A model generated the notes under the pieces. The model saw nothing but the letters and a program-made list of their open reading frames with translations. It was not told the DNA's origin and did not search any database. Positions 1 to 6,088 of a DNA stretch of 6,463 bases are shown piece after piece. Both the position numbers and the translations under genes were made by a program. Position 1 is the first letter of the stretch. Each line of letters begins with the position of its first letter. The DNA comes from Acidobacteriota bacterium (GTDB lineage: Bacteria; Acidobacteriota; Terriglobia; Terriglobales; Acidobacteriaceae): NCBI GenBank assembly GCA_021810735.1, contig JAJZIF010000228.1, positions 1 to 6,463 of the forward strand, in the 5' to 3' direction.

Positions 1-23
1 GTCGTCTATCCCGTAATTTCTCC

Positions 24-30
24 AGGAGGT
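24..30 (+). promoter_or_regulatory. Strong Shine-Dalgarno site that sets a TTG start
   Basis: AGGAGGT lies 4 bases before the TTG at 35. An in-frame TAA at 14-16 blocks any longer reading, and no ATG or GTG occurs between that stop and the TTG. The site therefore supports TTG as the true start of the membrane protein gene. No promoter can be judged because only 34 bases precede the gene. Confidence 0.7.
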
Positions 31-34
31 TGGC

Positions 35-1672
35 TTGCCACTCATAGTCATCGAGCGCAAGGCGCCATCCCAGGAATGCCGCCACGCGCTCCCAACTCTA
101 GTCACGACGACCATTCCGGCAAGACCACGAGGACTCCTGGATTTATGTCGGGAGCCTTTTGTGTTTCTTTCTTGCCTCACATTCCTGGCCCTGCTCATTC
201 AGGGCTACCACCCATATGTGGACGATGCCGCCATCTACCTGGCGGGGGTTGAAAAGGTCGTTCATCCCTCAGTCTTTCCACTGCATGCCGAGTACGTTCT
301 GCCTCATCTGAAACATTCCCTGTTCTCCTACGCGCTCGGCTGGCTGGTTCGGGCATCACACGTTCCTCTTCGTTTTGCGCTATTTACAAGCTATCTGGCA
401 TCGCTATGGCTGATGCTGTTCTCCTGTTGGCGCCTAACGTGTCTGATGTTCTCCACGTCTCAGGCACGATGGGGAGCCATGCTGCTGATCACCGCAACCC
501 TGACATTGCCCGTAGCGGGGACGGCGATCTTCATCATCGATCCGTACTTGACGGCGCGCTCGTTTTCTACCCCACTCACTCTGTTTGCGATTGCCTACGC
601 GCTGGAACGCCGGATGCTCGTCGCGACGCTTTGCCTGCTCGCGGCCTTCATCCTGCATCCGCTGATGGCGGCCTATGCCATTGGCTACATCCTCACCTTG
701 GCTTTGGTGCGCGCCCGGCGCTGGGGATGGCTGACTGGCATCGCTGGCGCCGTCATGGCCCTGGGACTGGTTGCATCCCACGCTGGAACGCTGTTGGGAG
801 CATCTCCGTCCTATCGCGTAGCCGCCATGAGCCGTTCCTATTTTTTTCTCGGCGACTGGGCATGGTTTGAAATCTTTGGATTGTTCCCTCCGCTGATTGC
901 CGCCGGCGTGTACCTGTACCTTTCCCGCCATCATTTTCGCCTACGTTCCAACTACAGCCTCATTTCGGCTGTGTCTCTATATGTCGGCGTGTTGGCTGTG
1001 GTGTTTGCTCTCTGCTTTACACGCACCGACAACTCATTCTTGCTGGCGCGACTGCAGGCGCTCCGCGTTTTTCAACTCATCTACATTCTGTTTTTTCTGC
1101 TGCTGGGCAGCCTGCTTGGCGAGTACTGCCTGCGCCGCCGTTGGTGGGCGTGGACCGGCTGCTTCGCCGCCATCGCCGCCCTTATGTTCACCGTGCAGCT
1201 CTGCATCTATCCGGCGCTCAAGCATGTCGAGTGGCCGTGGGGCCGCAGCCACAATCCCTGGGCCCAGGCATTTCTCTGGATTCGCGGCAACACTCCCAAC
1301 GACGCATACTTTGCGCTCGATCCGCACTACCAGGAGCTGCCCCAGGAAGACACCCTCGGCTTCCGCGCCATGGCGCAACGAGGCGTTTTGCCCGATTGGA
1401 ACAAAGATGGCGGCGTTGCCGCCATCGACCCCGCGCTCGCCCGGCAATGGTGGACTGCGGTCTCCGGCACCAGGAATTTTTCCCATTGGACCGATCGACA
1501 ACGCATTCAGAACCTGACTCCCTACGGTGTCAACTGGATCGTCCTGCCTGCCTCTGCGACCACCCGGTTCGCATGCCCCTATGTCAACTCCACCGCGCGC
1601 GTGTGCCAACTGCCTGCAAACGTGGCGGCATTGCCACCCACTTCCCTTTCCCCGGCAGACGCCCAGCCATAA
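35..1672 (+). CDS. Polytopic membrane protein of unknown function, GT-C-like architecture
   Basis: The 545-residue product is an inner-membrane protein I cannot assign to a named enzyme. Hydrophobic segments lie at about 41-57, 95-105, 113-138, 147-168, 177-190, 194-226 (probably two), 231-250, 278-297, 308-328, 345-365 and 372-392, giving about ten or eleven helices. The first loop holds GYHPYVDDAAIYLAGVEK (57-74), with an Asp pair at 63-64. That placement recalls the acidic first-loop motif of GT-C glycosyltransferases, and similar loops occur, as I recall, in uncharacterised acidobacterial membrane proteins. From about 400 onward the protein is soluble and probably periplasmic, rich in Trp and aromatics, with two cysteines (514, 524) that could pair. 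A GT-C-like transferase acting on a lipid-linked sugar is possible but is inference; no catalytic assignment is claimed. The start is TTG at 35, backed by a strong ribosome site. The gene appears intact. Confidence 0.85.
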   Translation: MPLIVIERKAPSQECRHALPTLVTTTIPARPRGLLDLCREPFVFLSCLTFLALLIQGYHPYVDDAAIYLAGVEKVVHPSVFPLHAEYVLPHLKHSLFSYALGWLVRASHVPLRFALFTSYLASLWLMLFSCWRLTCLMFSTSQARWGAMLLITATLTLPVAGTAIFIIDPYLTARSFSTPLTLFAIAYALERRMLVATLCLLAAFILHPLMAAYAIGYILTLALVRARRWGWLTGIAGAVMALGLVASHAGTLLGASPSYRVAAMSRSYFFLGDWAWFEIFGLFPPLIAAGVYLYLSRHHFRLRSNYSLISAVSLYVGVLAVVFALCFTRTDNSFLLARLQALRVFQLIYILFFLLLGSLLGEYCLRRRWWAWTGCFAAIAALMFTVQLCIYPALKHVEWPWGRSHNPWAQAFLWIRGNTPNDAYFALDPHYQELPQEDTLGFRAMAQRGVLPDWNKDGGVAAIDPALARQWWTAVSGTRNFSHWTDRQRIQNLTPYGVNWIVLPASATTRFACPYVNSTARVCQLPANVAALPPTSLSPADAQP

Positions 1673-1719
1673 AATCGAGCGCGTTCTCGGCGTCGCGCAT
1701 CTGCTCGACGAATCTTCTA

Positions 1720-1746
1720 TGGACTTCCTCGCGCAGGATGGATAAT
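1720..1746 (+). promoter_or_regulatory. Possible sigma-70-type promoter for the esterase gene
   Basis: GATAAT at 1741-1746 matches the TATAAT consensus at five of six positions. TGGACT at 1720-1725 matches TTGACA at four of six, with a 15-base spacer, which is shorter than ideal. Transcription would start near 1753, about 20 bases before the ATG at 1774, and would leave GGAAAG (1756-1761) as the ribosome site. The placement argues against the upstream in-frame ATG at 1738, which would lie at the -10 box. This is a by-eye match only. Confidence 0.3.
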
Positions 1747-1773
1747 CTGTGCAACGGAAAGTTGAATCCACAC

Positions 1774-3357
1774 ATGATGATTCGAAGACTGATAATTTCC
1801 ACCTGCATCATTGGCCTGGTGCCCTGTTTTCTTCCAGTGCTGCATGCCGCGAATTGTGATGCGGTCAAGGATCTGAAGCTGCCCAACACGACCATCACCA
1901 CCGCCGAACGAGTGAGTTCTGGCGCGGTGGATGTGCCCACGCTTAATCTGCCAATGCGGCGACTGCCTATATTCTGCCGCGTCGTGGGAGTGCTGCGCCC
2001 TACGCCGGACTCGGAGATCAATTTTGAAGTGTGGATGCCGGAGAACCGCTGGAACGGGCGCTTTCTCGGCGTTGGAAATGGCGGGTTTGCCGGCTCCATC
2101 GGGTATCAGGGGCTGGCAGGCAATCTGCGGCATGGCTATGCAACGGCCGGTTCGGATGCAGGCCACCTGGGACAGGCGGAAGATGCGAGTTGGGCATTCG
2201 GTCATCCGGAGAAGATCAAGGATTATGGCTGGCGCGCCGTGCATTTGACCACCGAGCGCGCCAAAGAGATTGTGCAGGCGTATTACGGCAGCCCAGTCAA
2301 AAAGGCATATTTCGACTCATGTTCGGACGGAGGGCGGGAAGCGCTCATGGAAGCCCAGCGCTTTCCCGACGACTATGACGGGATCTTGGCTGGCGCGCCG
2401 GCGAATGCATGGAGCCACATGCATGCTTCGGGTGTCGATCTGGCCCAGGTCACGATCGGGGATCCACGGGCCTACATCTCAGCCCTGAAACTGCCTGCCA
2501 TCGAGCGAAGCGCGTTGGCGGCATGCGATGCCTTGGATGGCGTAAAAGATGGGATCATCAGCGATCCGTCGAAATGCCATTTCAATCCCGAAGTGCTTTT
2601 ATGCAAGGGAGAAGACTCGCTAGATTGTCTGACTCAGCCGCAGGTGAACTCTCTCCAGGCATATTACGCAGGCGGCAAGGATAGCCAGGGTCGCTCCATT
2701 TTCCCGGGACTTGTCATGGGCGATGAGGCTCACGGATGGCCACAATGGGTAGTAGGACACGGTCCTGGATCGGGCGATGGCCTTCAGTATTTGCAGAACT
2801 ACTTCCGCTACATGGTGATGGACGATCCGAAATGGAACATTTTGACGGCCAATGTCGACGCGTCTTTTCAGGCGGCAACCGACAAGACCGCGGCGGACCT
2901 GGATGCGACGAGTTCCGACTTGAGCCGCTTCGAGGCACGCGGAGGAAAATTGATTATGTATCATGGCTGGAACGATCCCGCCATCTCGCCATGGAACACT
3001 GTTGCCTACTACAAGAGCGTGCAGCAGCAAATGGGAGAACAGCAGACGGAGTCTTTCCTGCGCTTGTACATGTTCCCAGGCATGGAGCATTGCGGCGGCG
3101 GACCTGGACCCGACTCCGTTGGACAAATCGGGCACGCGGCGGAGAAGGGATCGAAGTTTGGCTTATTGGATGCGCTGCAGGATTGGGTCGAACAAGGCGT
3201 TCCTGCGGGGGATGTGACAGCGACCAAATATGCGCCCGGACCCGGCAAACCCAAAGCCATCATGACTCGGCCATTGTGCCCGTATCCAATGGTGGCAAAG
3301 TATAAAGGCGCCGGCGATACCAACAACGCCGCAAATTTCGCCTGCGCTAAAGAGTAG
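1774..3357 (+). CDS. Secreted tannase/feruloyl esterase family hydrolase
   Basis: The 527-residue product is an alpha/beta hydrolase of the tannase family (PF07519; members include fungal feruloyl esterase B, tannases and MHETase), which cleaves esters of aromatic acids. Residues 1-25 form a Sec signal peptide (MIRR, hydrophobic core, cleavage after VLHA); no lipobox is present, so export to the periplasm or outside is expected. The family's CS-D-HC layout is complete: nucleophile Ser184 in SCSDGGRE with Cys183 before it, Asp401 in GWNDPA, and His439-Cys440 in MEHCGGG; the two cysteines should form the characteristic disulfide. The lid inserted between Ser and Asp carries DALDGVKDGI (252-261), matching the family calcium site with Asp at 252, 255 and 259. 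ATG 1774 (or 1777) is chosen because it begins the signal peptide. The reading frame stays open far upstream, but that part overlaps the membrane protein gene and is a shadow. Length is normal for the family. Substrate cannot be told from sequence; a gallate, ferulate or other aromatic ester is plausible. Confidence 0.93.
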   Translation: MMIRRLIISTCIIGLVPCFLPVLHAANCDAVKDLKLPNTTITTAERVSSGAVDVPTLNLPMRRLPIFCRVVGVLRPTPDSEINFEVWMPENRWNGRFLGVGNGGFAGSIGYQGLAGNLRHGYATAGSDAGHLGQAEDASWAFGHPEKIKDYGWRAVHLTTERAKEIVQAYYGSPVKKAYFDSCSDGGREALMEAQRFPDDYDGILAGAPANAWSHMHASGVDLAQVTIGDPRAYISALKLPAIERSALAACDALDGVKDGIISDPSKCHFNPEVLLCKGEDSLDCLTQPQVNSLQAYYAGGKDSQGRSIFPGLVMGDEAHGWPQWVVGHGPGSGDGLQYLQNYFRYMVMDDPKWNILTANVDASFQAATDKTAADLDATSSDLSRFEARGGKLIMYHGWNDPAISPWNTVAYYKSVQQQMGEQQTESFLRLYMFPGMEHCGGGPGPDSVGQIGHAAEKGSKFGLLDALQDWVEQGVPAGDVTATKYAPGPGKPKAIMTRPLCPYPMVAKYKGAGDTNNAANFACAKE

Positions 3358-3696
3358 CTTTTAGCTGTTGCTTTCCGAAGGGCGTCTCCGTATTCATTCG
3401 TCTTGTTCGCCGGCCCGCGAAAGGCGCGCTCTGCTCCATAATCCGAATTTAGGACAACCCTACGTACGTGTGTGCCACCGACGTGCGGACCTGCATTCCA
3501 TTGCCGCCTACTTCCACGCCCTCCCCAGTCGCCCCAGCGATAAAAGAAGTTGATGGTGGAGTTCGATGAGCAATTCTGACCAGATTTTGGAAACCAACCT
3601 GTTCCATACTCATTCTGTGGATTGTTTTGTCTCGGACAAGCAAGTTCTCGAACGTAGGCTTCTCCGTTACAGACATTCTGCGCCCAGGAGGGTGAA
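3358..3696. other. Intergenic stretch of about 340 bases without a convincing gene
   Basis: No tRNA, strong terminator hairpin or recognisable protein was found here. Short open frames exist on both strands. The longest on + (3368-3553, 61 codons) has no recognisable ribosome site or family resemblance. A 46-codon frame (3566-3706) has a GGTGGAG ribosome-like site 4 bases before its ATG and runs 10 bases into the next gene. On the minus strand one frame stays open across the whole stretch and reads partly protein-like, so a decayed gene is possible. A small perfect inverted repeat, TTGTC-TCG-GACAA, lies at 3627-3639. The promoter of the next gene should lie here but no clear -35/-10 pair stands out. 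Confidence 0.6.
3686..3692 (+). promoter_or_regulatory. Strong Shine-Dalgarno site for the one-TM protein
   Basis: AGGAGGG ends 4 bases before ATG 3697. It favours this start over the in-frame ATG at 3712, which lies five codons further in. Confidence 0.75.
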
Positions 3697-4278
3697 ATGC
3701 ATCTGAGTCTTATGAATCCCACATTTATCGCAGGCGTGGTTGCCGCCGCTCTGATCATCGTTTTTGCCGTTGCACTGTACATGCGGAGACGCAAGAAGAA
3801 GACTGCGGAACTCCGCCAGCGTTTTGGGCCGGAGTATGACCAGGCCGTTCTGACTCACGGGTCGGAGCGCAAGGCCGAAGCGAAACTTGAGGATCGTGAG
3901 ACGCGGGTGGATAAACTAAAGATCCGCGAGTTGGGAGCAGCAGAGCGGGAACGCTTTGTCGCAGAATGGCAGACAGTACAGTCCCGATTCGTCGATCATC
4001 CGAAAAGTTCAGTCACGGAAGCAGATGAGCTGGTATCTTCGCTCATGCAGGCACGCGGCTATCCTGTAAGCGATTTCGATCAGCGAGCCGCAGACATTTC
4101 TGTCAACCATCCTCGCCTGGTGGAAAACTATCGCTCCGCGCACGGAGTCACGGCGCGGCTTGGCCGAGACGAAGCCAGCACGGAAGACCTGCGGACCGCG
4201 ATGATTCATTACCACGCGCTCTTCGACGAACTCATCCAGGCGCAGACGCCTGACAAGACCATCAAGTCTGTGGCATGA
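3697..4278 (+). CDS. Single-pass membrane protein of unknown function with RFGPEYD motif
   Basis: The 193-residue product has one hydrophobic helix at about 10-29, followed at once by RRRKKK (30-35). By the positive-inside rule the N-terminus faces out and residues 30-193 lie in the cytoplasm. The cytoplasmic part is highly charged and probably all helical: a stretch with RFGPEYDQAV (42-51), a heptad-like charged segment (about 58-90), then the ordered blocks WQTVQSRFVDHP (91-102), ADELVSSLMQARGYPVSDFDQRAAD (about 109-133 in all) and HPRLVENYR (138-146). I recall similar proteins in many soil bacteria, where they are annotated as hypothetical; no function is established to my knowledge. No catalytic motif or metal site stands out. 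The gene has its own ribosome site and wide gaps on both sides, so it is probably transcribed alone. A membrane-anchored structural or adaptor role is a guess. Confidence 0.88.
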   Translation: MHLSLMNPTFIAGVVAAALIIVFAVALYMRRRKKKTAELRQRFGPEYDQAVLTHGSERKAEAKLEDRETRVDKLKIRELGAAERERFVAEWQTVQSRFVDHPKSSVTEADELVSSLMQARGYPVSDFDQRAADISVNHPRLVENYRSAHGVTARLGRDEASTEDLRTAMIHYHALFDELIQAQTPDKTIKSVA

Positions 4279-4464
4279 CCCTGGATTGCGACTCGGAAGA
4301 CCCCAACTGGCAACCATTCTCCTATTTTTTCCGGACACCACAATTGTGTGAAACCAAGCACGGTGGCGGGTGGTCCGCGTCTAAAACCTGGGTGCATTAT
4401 GTTTCGCGTCCGAGACATGTGTGCAGAAACCCTGCAAATCTACCCTCCCATTTATCATGAAACT

Positions 4465-4773
4465 ATGACCTTGATCGTGTACACGGCCTCCTGGTGTCCC
4501 GATTGCCAAGAAGCAAAGCGTTTTCTGCTGAAGCACAAGATTCCGCACACCGAAATCGATATTGAAACCACTCCTGACGCCGCCGAGGAAGTGATCGCGC
4601 ACATCGGCAAGCGCGCCATTCCGCAGTTCGTCATCGACGGCAAATGGGTGCAGCCCTACCAACCCGGCTACGGATTTCTCTACGAGGAAATGTCGGAATT
4701 GCTCGGCGTCGCCGAATCCCGAATCCAGCGGATATGCACCAGAGTAAATCGCATGCGAGGACCTCGGTCGTGA
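4465..4773 (+). CDS. Glutaredoxin-like thiol-disulfide protein (CPDC)
   Basis: The 102-residue product is a glutaredoxin-fold protein, expected to reduce disulfides or glutathione-type mixed disulfides in the cytoplasm. The first strand runs directly into the redox site W-C11-P-D-C14, the cis-proline is at Pro53 in KRAIPQF, and FVIDGKWV (55-62) is the usual glutaredoxin strand after it. The core ends near 82 (ELLGV); the last 20 residues form a basic tail not needed for the fold, and their coding DNA holds the ribosome site and possible alternative start of purB. ATG 4465 is chosen because it gives the standard glutaredoxin N-terminus; no good ribosome site precedes it, so in-frame ATG 4399, which adds 22 residues, is a weaker alternative. 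The stop overlaps the purB start by 4 bases, which suggests coupled translation. The CPDC site, rather than CPYC, leaves its exact electron donor open. The 186 bases before it (4279-4464) show no clear promoter or terminator. Confidence 0.88.
   Translation: MTLIVYTASWCPDCQEAKRFLLKHKIPHTEIDIETTPDAAEEVIAHIGKRAIPQFVIDGKWVQPYQPGYGFLYEEMSELLGVAESRIQRICTRVNRMRGPRS
4757..4761 (+). promoter_or_regulatory. Ribosome site supporting the purB GTG start
   Basis: GAGGA lies inside the end of the glutaredoxin gene, 8 bases before GTG 4770. It supports the GTG over the upstream in-frame ATG at 4734, and the GTG also gives the N-terminus expected of PurB. Confidence 0.55.
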
Positions 4774-6071
4774 TTGAACGCTACACACGCGCCGCCATGG
4801 GCAGCGTCTGGACGGATGAAAGCAAGTACAGCATGTGGCTGGAGGTGGAAGCGGCCGCCTCGGAGACGCTGGCCGAATTCGGCATCGTTCCCGCCGACGC
4901 CGCGCGGGCCATCCGCGAACGCGGCAGCATCGACGTCGCCCGCATTCAACAAATCGAGGCAGAGGTCCGCCACGACGTCATCGCCTTCACCACGGCGGTG
5001 GCGGAAAAGATTGGCCCGGAAGCGCGCTGGCTGCACTACGGCTTGACTTCCAATGACGTGGTGGACACTGCCCAGGCTCTCCAGGTGAAGGCGGCTTCGG
5101 CGATCCTGCGCGAAGATCTCCTGCGCTTTCTGGAAGTGTTGAAGCGCCGCGCCATTGAGTTTCAGCACACTCCGACCGTTGGGCGCACGCACGGCATCCA
5201 CGCCGAACCCACCACATTTGGACTGAAGCTGCTGAACTGGTATGCCGAAATGCGGCGCAATCTCAAACGGTTCGAGCTGGCCGCGGAGGACATGCGCGTC
5301 GGCAAACTTTCTGGCGCGGTCGGCACCTTCGGCCACCTCAAGCCCGAGCATGAGGCGCGCATCTGCAAGCGACTTGGCTTAACGCCGGCTCCCGTGGCCA
5401 CCCAGGTGATTCAGCGCGACCGCCATGCCTTTTACATCGGCGCGCTGGCATTGATTACAGCAACGCTCGACAAGATTGCCGTCGAGATTCGCCATCTGCA
5501 GCGGACGGAAGTGCGCGAGGCGGAAGAGTATTTTTCCGAGAAGCAAAAAGGCTCGTCCGCCATGCCGCACAAACGCAACCCCATCACCAGCGAGCAGATC
5601 AGTGGCCTGGCTCGCGTGGTTCGCGCCAATCAGCAGGCGGCGCTGGAAAATGTCGCCTTGTGGCACGAGCGCGATATTTCTCATTCCTCCGTGGAACGCA
5701 TCATTCTGCCCGACTCGACAATTTTGACCGACTATCTGCTGGAGAAAACAACCGGCCTGATCGACAAGCTGGTCGTGCATCCCGAACGCATGCTGCGCAA
5801 TCTTGAACTCACCGGCGGCCTGATTTTTTCCGGCCAGCTCTTGCTGGAGCTTGCCGAAGCCGGCATGTCGCGCGAGGATGCGTATCGCCTGGTACAGTCC
5901 CACGCCATGCGCGCCTGGCAGCAGGATTTGAATTTTCGCGAGCAGGTCGGCAACGATCCGGAGATCACAAAGTTGCTTTCGCTGGAAAAATTGGCGCGCT
6001 CCTTCGACCTGAATCGCCAACTGACGAACGTGGATACCATTTTTGCGCGCGTATTGAAGGAACCCGCTTAA
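4770..6071 (+). CDS. purB: Adenylosuccinate lyase
   Basis: PurB (433 residues) catalyses two beta-eliminations releasing fumarate: SAICAR to AICAR in purine synthesis, and adenylosuccinate to AMP. It belongs to the fumarase/aspartase superfamily and works as a homotetramer in the cytoplasm. The sequence matches the Bacillus-type enzyme in length and residue spacing. It begins IERYTR with Arg4-Tyr5, then has His68 in RHDVIAF, His89 before YGLTSNDVVDT (to 100), catalytic His141 in GRTHGIHAEP, and the superfamily signature SSAMPHKRNP at 262-271, whose flexible-loop serines include the catalytic base (Ser262 by B. subtilis numbering). The GTG start at 4770 gives the standard N-terminus; ATG 4734 would add 12 unconserved residues. 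Its start overlaps the glutaredoxin stop (GTGA), and ubiX follows 17 bases after its stop, so the three are probably co-transcribed. No other purine gene is in view, and no purine-responsive control element was seen. Confidence 0.97.
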   Translation: MIERYTRAAMGSVWTDESKYSMWLEVEAAASETLAEFGIVPADAARAIRERGSIDVARIQQIEAEVRHDVIAFTTAVAEKIGPEARWLHYGLTSNDVVDTAQALQVKAASAILREDLLRFLEVLKRRAIEFQHTPTVGRTHGIHAEPTTFGLKLLNWYAEMRRNLKRFELAAEDMRVGKLSGAVGTFGHLKPEHEARICKRLGLTPAPVATQVIQRDRHAFYIGALALITATLDKIAVEIRHLQRTEVREAEEYFSEKQKGSSAMPHKRNPITSEQISGLARVVRANQQAALENVALWHERDISHSSVERIILPDSTILTDYLLEKTTGLIDKLVVHPERMLRNLELTGGLIFSGQLLLELAEAGMSREDAYRLVQSHAMRAWQQDLNFREQVGNDPEITKLLSLEKLARSFDLNRQLTNVDTIFARVLKEPA

Positions 6072-6088
6072 GGGAAGCAGGAAAGTCG

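Noticed and set aside
1034..1771. 245-codon minus-strand frame opposite the membrane protein gene
   Set aside because: Low-complexity Arg/Gly/Ala-rich translation with no family resemblance; typical shadow in GC-rich coding DNA.
1141..1773. Long in-frame N-terminal extension of the esterase gene (frame open from 1141)
   Set aside because: It overlaps the membrane protein gene in another frame, and a clean signal peptide begins at 1774, which fixes the real start.
3412..3435. CGCG-AAAGG-CGCG hairpin after the esterase gene
   Set aside because: Only a 4-base stem with no extension and no T run after it; not a credible terminator.
3462..3469. ACGTACGT palindrome
   Set aside because: Eight bases, isolated, no partner copy; expected by chance.
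4324..4330. T run after the one-TM protein gene as a terminator
   Set aside because: The bases before it form only a weak, mismatched stem (TTGC/GCAA ends), so an intrinsic terminator is not supported.
4680..5351. 223-codon minus-strand frame opposite the start of purB
   Set aside because: Opposite conserved purB codons, Asp/Arg/Gly-rich and without a recognised motif; shadow frame.
5379..6020. 213-codon minus-strand frame opposite purB
   Set aside because: Lies wholly inside a highly conserved gene and its translation shows no recognisable motif; shadow frame.
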